DNA of 22,319 nt from UBA11540 sp045536425 (lineage in GTDB: Bacteria > Bacillota > Clostridia > Oscillospirales > Ruminococcaceae): NCBI GenBank assembly GCA_045536425.1, contig JAZSNN010000018.1:1-22319 (forward strand), read 5' to 3'. Shown piece after piece: positions 1-7,526 of the stretch. The translations under genes and the position numbers were made by a program. The first letter of the stretch is position 1, and every line of letters starts with the position of its first letter. The notes beneath the pieces were generated by a model. It ran no database searches. It was not told the DNA's origin and saw only the letters and a list, made by a program, of their open reading frames with translations.

Positions 1-35
1 GGCTCACAGAACGACATGGCTACGATCCGACTTAG
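1..35. other. Unexplained sequence abutting truncated glgC
   Basis: In the glgC reading frame these bases give no recognisable GlgC sequence and end in a TAG stop at 33-35, directly before the ATG of MDYSKML. Full-length GlgC proteins normally have a segment like GDHIYKMDY here. The other two frames do not supply it either. The stretch is therefore either a contig-edge artefact or the junction of a rearrangement. Nothing else can be read from so short a piece. Confidence 0.5.
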
Positions 36-839
36 ATGGACTATTCCAAGATGCTCCGTCAGCACAAGGAAAAGGGTGCGGACTGCACCATCGCCGTGCT
101 GGAGGTGGAGATGGAGGAGGCCAAGCGCTTCGGCATTATGAACGCCAACCCCGACGGCTCCATCTATGAGTTTGAGGAGAAGCCTGCCCACCCGAAGTCC
201 AACCTCGCGTCGATGGGCATTTACATCTTCACCTGGGAGAAGCTCCGCCGTTATCTGGTGGAGGACGAAGCGGACGAGAACTCCTCCAACGACTTCGGCA
301 AGAACATCATCCCGAATATGTTGGGCAACGGCGAAAAGCTGTATACCTATCGTTTTGACGGCTATTGGAAAGACGTCGGTACCATCGACAGCCTGTGGGA
401 AGCGAATATGGACCTGATAAATCCAAACGTTCCGCTCGAACTACACGACAAGAGCTGGAAGATATACTCCAGAACCCCGATACTTCCGCCTCATTTCGTT
501 TCCGACACCTCTCTCGTACAGAACTCTCTCGTCACCGAGGGCTCGTCTGTCAGCGGAAAGGTCGACTTCTCGGTAATCTTTGCGGGGGTCACCGTCGAGG
601 AGGGCGCAGAGGTACGCGACAGTATCGTAATGCCCGGCGCAGTAATCAAAAAAGGCGCGAAGGTAAACTACTCCATCATCGCAGAGAACACCGTCATCGG
701 TGAAAACGCATCGATAGGCTGTCGTCCCGAGGACACACCCGACAAGGACGGCTGGGGTGTTTCGGTGGTTGGAGCAAATCTCGAAATCTCTGAAAACACG
801 GTCATAGGCGCAAAGGCTATGATTGACAAAAATATGTGA
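36..839 (+). CDS. glgC: Glucose-1-phosphate adenylyltransferase, catalytic subunit, 5'-truncated
   Basis: C-terminal two thirds of ADP-glucose pyrophosphorylase, which makes ADP-glucose from glucose-1-phosphate and ATP for glycogen synthesis in the cytoplasm. The 267 visible residues hold the end of the nucleotidyltransferase domain, with the substrate-loop motif FEEKP (about 46-50) and DGYWKDVGTIDSLWEAN (about 108-124). A left-handed beta-helix of hexapeptide repeats follows, from about residue 155 to the end (for example GAVIKKGAKVNYSIIAENTVIG). The family is usually 380-400 residues, so roughly 125 N-terminal residues are missing, including the GxGTRLxPLT nucleotide-binding loop. The upstream bases contain an in-frame stop and no ribosome site, so the ATG at 36 is probably an internal Met and not a true start. 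glgD follows after 15 bases and glgA after that, as one operon. Identity is firm. Whether the gene is intact in the organism is not known. Confidence 0.9.
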   Translation: MDYSKMLRQHKEKGADCTIAVLEVEMEEAKRFGIMNANPDGSIYEFEEKPAHPKSNLASMGIYIFTWEKLRRYLVEDEADENSSNDFGKNIIPNMLGNGEKLYTYRFDGYWKDVGTIDSLWEANMDLINPNVPLELHDKSWKIYSRTPILPPHFVSDTSLVQNSLVTEGSSVSGKVDFSVIFAGVTVEEGAEVRDSIVMPGAVIKKGAKVNYSIIAENTVIGENASIGCRPEDTPDKDGWGVSVVGANLEISENTVIGAKAMIDKNM

Positions 840-854
840 GCGGGGGTGTAGAAT

Positions 855-1979
855 ATGACTGAGAATAAAACACTGGGTATTGTATTTTCAAATATGCACG
901 ACACCCGACTCGGAGAGCTGACAGAGCTTCGGACAATGGGCTCTGTGCCGATAGGCGGAAGATATCGCTTTGTCGATTTCGTGCTGTCTAATATGGTAAA
1001 CAGCGGAATAAACACCGTCGGTGTTGTCACAAAGAACAACTACCAATCGCTCATCGACCATCTCGGCTCGGGCAGAGAGTGGGACCTTTCCCGTAAAAAC
1101 GGCGGTCTGCACATTCTTCCGCCCTACGGCCGCTCCTCGAACGGAATCTACCGCGGAAGGATGGAGGCGCTTGCAAACATCCTCGGCTACATCCGTTCCT
1201 CAAAGGCAAAATACGTTGTTATGAGCGACTGCGATATCATCGCAAACATCGACTATGCCGACGTTATCAAAAACCACCGAGCAAGCGGTAAAGAGATGAC
1301 CCTCATCTATAAAATGCGCGATGCGTCGAAGGAAAACGACGAGAACACCATCATTTTCACCACCGACGCCGATGGCAAAATCACCGATATGAGAAAATCC
1401 ACAGGCGCGGACAAGGACGTAAAGGTGTTTATGAACCTCGTTGTTGTGAACAAGGATTTTCTCGAGAACCTTACCGTTTCCTGCAACCAGAGAAACCTGC
1501 ACAGCTTCAGAAACGACGTTCTTCTCGGAAATATGCTCGATAGAGCGGATATAAACACCTATGAGTTTACGGGCTACTCCGCACAGATTCACTCTATGAT
1601 GAGCTACTATGCTACCAATATGGAGCTTCTGAAAAAAGAGGTTCGCGACGACCTCTTCTGCCGTGAGCGTCCTATCTACACAAAGGTACACGACGAGCCA
1701 CCGGTGCTCTACGGACTCGGCTCCGACGTGAAGAACTCGCTGATTGCCGACGGCTGTATTATCAAAGGCAAGGTCGAAAACTGCATCATCTTCCGCGGCG
1801 TTCGCATCGGTGCAGATGCTGTGGTCAAGAACAGTATCATAATGCAGGGCACTACAATAGGCGAGGGATGTAACCTTGACTACGTTATCACCGACAAAAA
1901 CGTAACGGTACAGGACGGCAAAAACCTGATGGGAGCCGAAACCTATCCCGTCTACGTCAAAAAAGTCTCTAAGATATAA
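855..1979 (+). CDS. glgD: GlgD, non-catalytic/regulatory ADP-glucose pyrophosphorylase subunit
   Basis: GlgD partners with GlgC in Bacillota and modulates ADP-glucose pyrophosphorylase activity. The protein has 374 residues, the usual length. The N-terminal nucleotidyltransferase-like domain contains NMHDTRLGELTELRTMGSVP (about 13-32) where GlgC would have the GxGTRLxPLT loop, so the catalytic loop is degenerate, as expected for GlgD. It continues with GGRYRFVDFVLSNMVNSGI and GRMEALANILGYI. The C-terminal third is a left-handed beta-helix (KNSLIADGCIIKGKVENCII, then GVRIGADAVVKNSIIMQGTTIGEG as adjoining turns). The start at 855 follows a GGGGGTG-like ribosome site and lies 15 bases after glgC. 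glgA begins 14 bases downstream. Confidence 0.95.
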   Translation: MTENKTLGIVFSNMHDTRLGELTELRTMGSVPIGGRYRFVDFVLSNMVNSGINTVGVVTKNNYQSLIDHLGSGREWDLSRKNGGLHILPPYGRSSNGIYRGRMEALANILGYIRSSKAKYVVMSDCDIIANIDYADVIKNHRASGKEMTLIYKMRDASKENDENTIIFTTDADGKITDMRKSTGADKDVKVFMNLVVVNKDFLENLTVSCNQRNLHSFRNDVLLGNMLDRADINTYEFTGYSAQIHSMMSYYATNMELLKKEVRDDLFCRERPIYTKVHDEPPVLYGLGSDVKNSLIADGCIIKGKVENCIIFRGVRIGADAVVKNSIIMQGTTIGEGCNLDYVITDKNVTVQDGKNLMGAETYPVYVKKVSKI

Positions 1980-1993
1980 AAAGGGGAAACACA

Positions 1994-3415
1994 ATGAAGA
2001 TACTCTATGCATCAAGCGAAGCACTTCCGTTTATGGCGTCGGGCGGACTTGCCGACGTGGCAGGCGCACTTCCTCGCGCCCTGTGTGAAAACGGGGCAGA
2101 TTGCAGGGTTATAATGCCTCTGTATTCCGGCATAAAACCTGAGCTTCGCGATAAAATGACCTACCTCACAAGCTTTTCGGTACCGCTCGGCTGGAGAAAA
2201 CAGTACTGCGGAATCTTCACTGCAGAGTATATGGGGGTCACCTACTACTTTGTAGACAACGAATACTACTTCAAGCGTGACGGACTCTACGGACACTACG
2301 ACGACGGAGAGAGATTTGCATATTTTGCGCGCGCGATTGTCGAGGCGATTGCCCACGTCGACTTTACCCCCGACGTTTTGCATCTCAACGACTGGCAGAC
2401 CGCACTCGCGGCAGCGTATCTCAATCTTTTCTACCGCCACGACCCGCGCTATACCTTTATAAAAACCGTCTTTACCATCCACAACATTCAGTATCAGGGT
2501 AAATTCGGCAAGGAAATCTGCGAAGACCTGCTCGGTATTGATACCTCTGACATGGGGCTTTTGGAGTATGACGACTGCATCAACTTTATGAAGGCGGCAA
2601 TCGTGTCGTCGAACAAGGTGACCACCGTCAGCCCGTCCTACGCCGAGGAGATACAAGACCCGTGGTATGCTTTTGGTATGGAGAACCTGCTTCGTGAAAA
2701 CAGCTTCAAGCTCTGCGGAATTCTCAACGGTATTGATGTTGACCTCTACGACCCGACAAAAGACCCCGTTCTAGCAAAAAACTATTCTCAAAAAGCCTTC
2801 TTGATGGGCAAAAAAGAGAACAAAAAGGCTCTCTGTGAGGAGATGGGACTAAATTACGACGAAAACAAGCCGATAGTTGCAATCATCACCCGCCTCGTTC
2901 CGCCAAAGGGTATTGACCTTATACGCTACGTCTTTGACGATATAATGGCAAGAGGTGCACAGGTGGTAATACTCGGCTCGGGTGAGCGCGAATATGAGGA
3001 CTACTTCAGAGAATGTGCCGAGAGATACAAAGGCGACGTCGGAGTGAGAATTGGCTTCATTCCCGACCTTTCAAGAAGAATCTACGCGGGTGCAGATATC
3101 TTTTTGATGCCCTCAAAGAGCGAGCCCTGCGGACTTTCGCAGATGATAGCTTGTCGCTATGGCACACAGCCCGTCGTTCGCGAAACCGGCGGACTCCGTG
3201 ACAGCATCATCGACTTTGGCACAGAGGATAAGAACGCTTGTGGCTATACCTTCAAGACCTATAACGCACACGATATGCTCGGCGCAATCGAACGCGCAAT
3301 AGGCGCTTTCCACAACAAACCCGTGTGGAAACAGCAGGTCAGCCAGTCAATCTCTGCTGACTTCAGCTGGAGCACATCTGCAAAACGCTATATGGAGATG
3401 TATCAATCACTCTAA
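1994..3415 (+). CDS. glgA: Glycogen synthase (GT5 family)
   Basis: Transfers glucose from ADP-glucose to the non-reducing end of alpha-1,4-glucan. At 473 residues it is full length. The N-terminal GT-B domain opens with KILYASSEALPFMASGGLAD, followed by HLNDWQTAL and FTIHNIQYQGKFG. The C-terminal domain has ITRLVPPKGIDLI (about 300-312) and MPSKSEPCGLSQMIACRYGT (about 371-390), the conserved acceptor/nucleotide-site EPCGL element, then VVRETGGLRDSI. One oddity is that the family's KTGGLADV nucleotide loop reads ASGGLADV, so the usual Lys is absent. The ribosome site AAAAAGGGGAAAC precedes ATG 1994. It is the last gene of the glg operon and is followed by a strong terminator. Confidence 0.96.
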   Translation: MKILYASSEALPFMASGGLADVAGALPRALCENGADCRVIMPLYSGIKPELRDKMTYLTSFSVPLGWRKQYCGIFTAEYMGVTYYFVDNEYYFKRDGLYGHYDDGERFAYFARAIVEAIAHVDFTPDVLHLNDWQTALAAAYLNLFYRHDPRYTFIKTVFTIHNIQYQGKFGKEICEDLLGIDTSDMGLLEYDDCINFMKAAIVSSNKVTTVSPSYAEEIQDPWYAFGMENLLRENSFKLCGILNGIDVDLYDPTKDPVLAKNYSQKAFLMGKKENKKALCEEMGLNYDENKPIVAIITRLVPPKGIDLIRYVFDDIMARGAQVVILGSGEREYEDYFRECAERYKGDVGVRIGFIPDLSRRIYAGADIFLMPSKSEPCGLSQMIACRYGTQPVVRETGGLRDSIIDFGTEDKNACGYTFKTYNAHDMLGAIERAIGAFHNKPVWKQQVSQSISADFSWSTSAKRYMEMYQSL

Positions 3416-3423
3416 AACCCACT

Positions 3424-3462
3424 CTCCGCGTCCGCGAAAGTTTTCGCGGACGCGGAGTTTTT
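3424..3462 (+). terminator. Rho-independent terminator of the glg operon
   Basis: The arms 3424-3439 and 3442-3457 (CTCCGCGTCCGCGAAA and its exact complement) form a 16-bp GC-rich stem with a nominal 2-base loop. Five T residues (3458-3462) follow. It lies nine bases after the glgA stop codon. Confidence 0.93.
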
Positions 3463-3496
3463 GCAACCCACACAGACGCTCCCCTAAAGAAAACCG

Positions 3497-3533
3497 CACC
3501 TTGCGAAATTTCGCAAGGTGTCTTTATTATTTT
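3497..3533 (+). terminator. Second hairpin, possible backup terminator
   Basis: Perfect 24-base palindrome: CACCTTGCGAAA (3497-3508) pairs with 3509-3520. The T-rich run TCTTTATTATTTT follows. It sits just downstream of the glg terminator and upstream of the yqeG promoter, so it may be a backup terminator. A regulatory role at the next promoter is also possible. Confidence 0.6.
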
Positions 3534-3542
3534 GAGAAAGTG

Positions 3543-3551
3543 TGGTATAAT
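3543..3551 (+). promoter_or_regulatory. Extended -10 promoter of yqeG operon
   Basis: TATAAT at 3546-3551 is preceded by TGG (TGn), giving a consensus extended -10 element. The -35 region at 17-bp spacing (3523-3528, TTTATT) is weak, which is typical of extended -10 promoters. The ribosome site GGAAGGAGGTGAG lies at 3555-3567, so transcription would start very close to it. Confidence 0.6.
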
Positions 3552-3570
3552 TTTGGAAGGAGGTGAGTTT

Positions 3571-4062
3571 ATGTTCGGACCGCAGTATATTTTTGATAAA
3601 ATTTGGGATATACCCTTTGAGTTTTTCAAGGACAATAAGATAAACGCGGTGTTTCTCGACGTGGACAACACCCTCACCACCCACGACAACCCCGACTGTG
3701 ACGAGAGGGCAAAAGAGTGGGTTTCAAAGATGCGGGAAAACGGACTAAAACTCATCATACTGTCAAACAATACTCCCGAGAGGGTCTCGCCCTTTGCAAA
3801 AAGTGTCGGGCTCGACTTTATCACGGGGACAAAGCCCGATAGAAAAATCTACCTTGATGCGATGGATAGGGTAGGAGAAAAGGCAGAAAACTGTGCGGGA
3901 ATCGGCGACCAGCTTTTCACAGACGTGTGGGGTGCAAACCGCGCGGGAGTGGTTTCGATTTTGACAAAACCGATTTACGAGGATTTTGTGCCTTTCATAA
4001 AATTCAAAAGGCTACTCGAAAAGCCACTTCTAAAACGCTACGAAAGGGGAGAAAAGAGATGA
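3571..4062 (+). CDS. yqeG: YqeG family HAD phosphatase
   Basis: HAD-superfamily class IIIA hydrolase related to B. subtilis YqeG; the physiological substrate is not established. The protein has 163 residues from ATG 3571 (MFGPQYIFDKIWDIPFEFF). This start is preferred over an in-frame ATG at 3532 because the strong GGAAGGAGGTGAG ribosome site lies just upstream of 3571, while the 3532 start would lie upstream of the -10 box. HAD motifs are visible: I, FLDVDNTLTT (nucleophile Asp and acid Asp); II, IILSNN; III, GTKPDRK; and IV, GIGDQLFTDVWGANRAGV. The stop overlaps the next start (ATGA at 4059-4062), so translation is coupled. Confidence 0.9.
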   Translation: MFGPQYIFDKIWDIPFEFFKDNKINAVFLDVDNTLTTHDNPDCDERAKEWVSKMRENGLKLIILSNNTPERVSPFAKSVGLDFITGTKPDRKIYLDAMDRVGEKAENCAGIGDQLFTDVWGANRAGVVSILTKPIYEDFVPFIKFKRLLEKPLLKRYERGEKR

Positions 4063-4919
4063 TTTGGTTTGGAACAGCGGGAAACTCCAACAGCTTCTAC
4101 GATATGGGATATAAATCCACCTCGCAGGTGCCCGAATACATCAAAAAGATGGGCATCAATGCCTATGAATACCAATGCGGACGCGGAGTGCGGATAAATC
4201 AAGCCGAGGCAATAAAGCTAAAGCAAAACGCAGGCGCAGAGTCCATACGTCTGTCGCTTCACTCGCCCTACTACATCTCGCTTTCGAGCCTCGAGGAAGA
4301 AAAGCGTGACAACTCGATAAATTACATTCTGCAATCGGCACAAGCCGCAAGGCTAATCGGTGCGGACAGGGTCGTGGTACATTCCGGTTCCTGCTCGAAG
4401 ATCAGCCGTGCAGCCGCTCTGGAGCTTGCAAAGGACACCATAAAAAAGGCGGTCAATGAGCTCAAAAAGAACAACCTCTATGACATCCGCCTCTGCCCCG
4501 AAACAATGGGCAAGGTAAACCAGCTTGGCACACTCGAGGAGGTGGTCGAGCTCTGCAAGGTGGACGAAAGCTTGATTCCTTGCATCGACTTTGGACACCT
4601 CAACGCAAGAACCTTTGGCGGACTGAAAACCACAGAGGATTTTGAACATATCTTCAAAACAATAAAAAACGAGCTTGGCGAGGAGAGGATGAAGAGCTTT
4701 CATTCCCACTTTTCCAAGATTGAATACACCGAAAACGGCGGAGAAAAACGCCACCTCACCTTTGCAGACGAGGTCTTTGGCCCGAATTTCGAGCCCGTTG
4801 CGGAGCTGATACTGAAATACAACTGCTCCCCCGTGATAATCTGCGAATCCGACGGCACACAAGCCGAGGATGCAAGGTCGATGCTCGACATCTACACCGC
4901 TTTGGGAGGTGCGCTATGA
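4059..4919 (+). CDS. Endonuclease IV-like AP endonuclease (TIM barrel)
   Basis: Xylose-isomerase-like TIM-barrel protein of the endonuclease IV (Nfo) group, likely a zinc-dependent AP endonuclease in base-excision repair. It has 286 residues from ATG 4059, starting MIWFGTAGNSNSFYDMGYKS. Probable metal ligands, matched to E. coli Nfo, are His in LSLHSPYYISLSS, His in VVHSGS, Glu in CPETMGK, Asp and His in CIDFGHLNAR, His in FHSHFS, His in EKRHLTF and Glu in IICESDGTQAED. The family DRH motif (a third-zinc Asp and His) reads KRH here, so one classical ligand seems replaced. It overlaps yqeG and aroQ by four bases each (ATGA). The fold assignment is strong. DNA repair activity is inferred, because this is a divergent clade. 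Confidence 0.82.
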   Translation: MIWFGTAGNSNSFYDMGYKSTSQVPEYIKKMGINAYEYQCGRGVRINQAEAIKLKQNAGAESIRLSLHSPYYISLSSLEEEKRDNSINYILQSAQAARLIGADRVVVHSGSCSKISRAAALELAKDTIKKAVNELKKNNLYDIRLCPETMGKVNQLGTLEEVVELCKVDESLIPCIDFGHLNARTFGGLKTTEDFEHIFKTIKNELGEERMKSFHSHFSKIEYTENGGEKRHLTFADEVFGPNFEPVAELILKYNCSPVIICESDGTQAEDARSMLDIYTALGGAL

Positions 4920-5350
4920 AAAAGATTCTCATAATAAACGGCCCCAACCTAAACCTCACGGGTACTCGCAAAACCGACATCTACGGCACAATGACGCTAG
5001 TGGATATTGTTGCCGAGATAAAGGAAAAGGGCGAGGAAATCGGCTTTTCGTGCGACCATTTCCAGTCAAACCACGAGGGCGCGATAATCGACACCCTGCA
5101 CTCTGCAAGAGGTGTCTATGACGGCATTGTGATAAACGCAGGTGCGTATACCCACTATAGCTATGCCATCCGCGATGCCATCGAGGCTATCGAAATTCCC
5201 TGCATCGAAGTGCATATGTCCGACATCCACAAACGCGAGGAATTCAGACACCTTTCGGTGATATCACCCGTCTGCAGAAAGCAGATTTGCGGACTCGGCA
5301 AGGACAGCTACATTCAAGGACTCTATGAGCTAAAGGAGATTTTGGGATGA
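4916..5350 (+). CDS. aroQ: 3-dehydroquinate dehydratase, type II
   Basis: Catalyses reversible dehydration of 3-dehydroquinate to 3-dehydroshikimate in the shikimate pathway, as a cytoplasmic dodecamer. The length, 144 residues, is typical. It has the N-terminal IINGPNLNLTGTRKTDIYG, with the catalytic Arg and Tyr of the flexible lid, where the family usually has NLLGTREP. FQSNHEGAIIDTLHSARG and VINAGAYTHYSYAIRDAI follow, then VHMSDIHKREEFRHLSVIS, which contains the catalytic His and the substrate-binding Arg and His. The start overlaps the preceding gene (ATGA at 4916-4919), and the stop overlaps the following ATG at 5347. Confidence 0.96.
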   Translation: MKKILIINGPNLNLTGTRKTDIYGTMTLVDIVAEIKEKGEEIGFSCDHFQSNHEGAIIDTLHSARGVYDGIVINAGAYTHYSYAIRDAIEAIEIPCIEVHMSDIHKREEFRHLSVISPVCRKQICGLGKDSYIQGLYELKEILG

Positions 5351-6408
5351 AAAGAGTAATTGAGCTTCAGAAAACACTAAAGGAAAACACGGCGGCACTC
5401 GTCACCACCGACGACAATAGATTCTATCTGTCGGGTATGCGTTCCTCTGCGGGAACGGTGCTCGTCACACCCGAAAATGCCTACCTCATCATAGATTTCC
5501 GCTATTTTGAAAAGGCTTCGAAAACCTGTAAATTCAAAACCGTTCTTCTCGAAAATATGAAAGACCAGCTTTGTGAGTTCCTTGCAAAAGAGAACATAAA
5601 AACCGTTCTTTGCGAAACAGAGGCGGTCAGTGTCGATGAGTTTGGGCGCTTTAAAGAGATGCTTTCTCCCGTAGAGCTTTCCGACTCCGACGAGCTTTCC
5701 AAAAACCTCAATAAGCTTCGCAGCATCAAGAGCGAGGAGGAAATAAGCCTCATCAAAGAGGCACAAAGGCTCACCGACGACACCTTTTCTTATATCCTCA
5801 ATTTCATCAAAGCGGGTAAAACCGAGCGCGAGATAATGCTCGAGATGGAGTTTTATATGAGAAAGCTCGGTAGCGAGGGCGTGTCGTTTGATTTCATCGT
5901 GGTCAGTGGCAAAAACTCGTCCCTGCCCCACGGAGTACCCACCGAAAAGGCCGTCGAAAACGGCGATTTTGTCACAATGGACTTTGGCGCGGTGGTTGGC
6001 GGATACCGCTCTGATATGACAAGAACGATTGCAGTCGGTCACGCAACCGACGAGATGATAAAGGTCTATGACACCGTTTTAGAGGCACAAATTCGCGCGA
6101 TAAACGGCATAAAGGCGGGGGTAACGGGCAAAGAGGTCGACGCCCTTGCAAGAGATTATATCTACGGCGCAGGCTACGAAGGCTGCTTCGGTCACGGCAC
6201 GGGACACAGCGTTGGAATCTTCATCCACGAAAACCCCTCCTGCAACCCGAGAGGCACCACACCGCTCGAGGAAAACGTGATAATGACCGTCGAGCCCGGC
6301 ATCTATCTGCCCGAAAAATTCGGTGTCAGAATAGAGGATATGGTGGTTGTAAAGCAAAACGGATGCGAAAACATCACCAAAAGCGAGAAAAAACTGATTG
6401 TTTTGTAA
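5347..6408 (+). CDS. M24 family Xaa-Pro peptidase
   Basis: Metallopeptidase of the Xaa-Pro aminopeptidase/dipeptidase family, which cleaves X-Pro bonds of peptides in the cytoplasm. At 353 residues it is the typical size of the clostridial form. The N-terminal creatinase-like domain spans about 1-125. The C-terminal pita-bread domain carries the dinuclear metal ligands: Asp in MDFGAVVGGYRSDMTRTIAV (two Asp), His in FGHGTGHSVGIFIHENP, Glu in MTVEPGIYLPEKFGVRIED (two Glu). The position after aroQ and before efp is a common order in Bacillota. Start ATG 5347 overlaps the aroQ stop. Aminopeptidase P and prolidase (PepQ) cannot be separated from sequence alone. Confidence 0.92.
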   Translation: MKRVIELQKTLKENTAALVTTDDNRFYLSGMRSSAGTVLVTPENAYLIIDFRYFEKASKTCKFKTVLLENMKDQLCEFLAKENIKTVLCETEAVSVDEFGRFKEMLSPVELSDSDELSKNLNKLRSIKSEEEISLIKEAQRLTDDTFSYILNFIKAGKTEREIMLEMEFYMRKLGSEGVSFDFIVVSGKNSSLPHGVPTEKAVENGDFVTMDFGAVVGGYRSDMTRTIAVGHATDEMIKVYDTVLEAQIRAINGIKAGVTGKEVDALARDYIYGAGYEGCFGHGTGHSVGIFIHENPSCNPRGTTPLEENVIMTVEPGIYLPEKFGVRIEDMVVVKQNGCENITKSEKKLIVL

Positions 6409-6415
6409 AAAACAC

Positions 6416-6444
6416 TTGCATTATGACAGCAAATAATGTATCAT
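6416..6444 (+). promoter_or_regulatory. Candidate sigma-A promoter of efp
   Basis: TTGCAT (6416-6421) and TATCAT (6439-6444) are separated by 17 bp, directly after the M24 peptidase stop. The -10 matches five of six positions; the -35 is weaker. The leader to the efp ATG is about 30 bases and contains the ribosome site CGGAGGAAAA. Confidence 0.55.
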
Positions 6445-6481
6445 AATAATGATAATTTATGTTTATTCGGAGGAAAAATAA

Positions 6482-7039
6482 ATGGTAGTAGCAGGCGATT
6501 TCAGAAACGGCGTTACATTTGATATGGATGGACAGGTTTTCCAGATTGTTGAATTCCAGCACGTTAAACCCGGAAAGGGCGCGGCTTTCGTTCGTACCAA
6601 GATCCGTAACGTTATCACAGGAGCGGTTATCGAGAAAACCTTCAACCCTTCTGACAAGTTCCCGACAGCTTATATCGAGAGAAAGGATATGCAGTATCTT
6701 TACAGTGATGGAGATCTCTATTACTTTATGGATAACGAGACATACGAGAACATCCCGATAAATGCTGACAAGCTCGGCGACAACTTCAAATTCGTAAAAG
6801 AGAACACCGACGTTAAGGTTCTTTCCTACAAAGGTGTTGTATTCGGCGTTGAGCCTCCTTTCTTCATCGAGCTTCAGGTAACAGCTACCGAGCCCGGCGT
6901 TAGAGGCGATACAGCTACAAACGTAACCAAACCCGCAACTCTTGAAACAGGAGCTGAGGTTCGCGTTCCGATCTTCATCAACGAGGGCGATATGATTCGC
7001 GTTGATACAAGAACAGGCGAATATATGGAGCGCGCATAA
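6482..7039 (+). CDS. efp: Translation elongation factor P
   Basis: EF-P binds between the ribosomal P and E sites and relieves stalling at polyproline stretches. The protein has 185 residues and three beta-barrel domains. The domain I loop reads KPGKGAAFVRTKIRN, with the conserved Lys at position 32, the residue that is post-translationally modified in many bacteria. No EpmA- or YmfI-like modification gene is next to it. The C-terminal domain contains GDTATNVTKPATLETGAEVRVPIFINEGD, seen as consecutive conserved blocks, and ends DTRTGEYMERA. The ribosome site CGGAGG is seven or more bases before ATG 6482. The 7063-7512 gene follows after 23 bases and is likely co-transcribed. Confidence 0.97.
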   Translation: MVVAGDFRNGVTFDMDGQVFQIVEFQHVKPGKGAAFVRTKIRNVITGAVIEKTFNPSDKFPTAYIERKDMQYLYSDGDLYYFMDNETYENIPINADKLGDNFKFVKENTDVKVLSYKGVVFGVEPPFFIELQVTATEPGVRGDTATNVTKPATLETGAEVRVPIFINEGDMIRVDTRTGEYMERA

Positions 7040-7062
7040 ATTTAATTTGGGAGGTAACAAAA

Positions 7063-7512
7063 ATGACTATTTCCGAAAAAGCTGCTTATCTCAGAGGACT
7101 TGTTGATGGCGCAGAGCTCGACAACTCCAAAAAAGAGGTAAAGATTCTCAATAACATTCTCGAAATTCTCGAGGATATGGCTATGTCCATCGAAGACCTT
7201 GAGGTTGTAGCTGACGACCTTCAGGAGCAGGTTGACACTCTTGACGAGGACCTTGCTGACGTAGAGGACGAGCTCTACGGCGAGGACGACTGTGACTGCG
7301 ACTGCGATTGTTGCGACGACGATGAGTGCGATTGCGACGATTGCTGTGAGTACTTCGTAAAATGCCCCGCTTGTGGCGACGAGATCTATCTCGACGAAGA
7401 GATTATCGCTGACGGCGAGATCGAGTGCCCCGGCTGTGGCGAAACACTCGAGTTTGACCTTGACGACTGTGACGACGACTGCTGCTGCGGTTGCCACGAC
7501 GACGAGGAATAA
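7063..7512 (+). CDS. CD1247-like acidic Cys-rich zinc-ribbon protein
   Basis: Function unknown. The protein has 149 residues. The N-terminal region (1-70) is helical, probably coiled coil (MTISEKAAYLRGLVDGAELD, then repeated E/D/L heptad-like residues), and resembles the clostridial CD1247 N-terminal domain. Residues about 75-98 are an Asp/Cys block with nine Cys, including DCDCDCDCCDDDECDCDDCC. A zinc-ribbon-like pair follows (CPACGDEIYLDEEI and IECPGCGETLEF), then another cluster DDCDDDCCCGCHDDEE. There are 18 Cys in all, none in the first 74 residues. This suggests metal binding, with one structural zinc at the ribbon and possibly more in the flanking clusters. It shares the efp transcript and has a GGGAGGTAAC ribosome site. 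A strong terminator follows. Family membership is from recalled resemblance; metal binding is inference. Confidence 0.75.
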   Translation: MTISEKAAYLRGLVDGAELDNSKKEVKILNNILEILEDMAMSIEDLEVVADDLQEQVDTLDEDLADVEDELYGEDDCDCDCDCCDDDECDCDDCCEYFVKCPACGDEIYLDEEIIADGEIECPGCGETLEFDLDDCDDDCCCGCHDDEE

Positions 7513-7526
7513 TCGAAAATTGACAG

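Noticed and set aside
1200..2024. Long - strand ORF (274 codons) opposite glgD
   Set aside because: It is the antisense shadow of glgD, with no recognisable domain and no ribosome site. The + strand frame is a clear GlgD.
3532..3570. Upstream ATG start for yqeG
   Set aside because: It would lie upstream of the -10 box and bypass the strong ribosome site at 3555-3567. Family proteins begin near MFGPQYIFDK.
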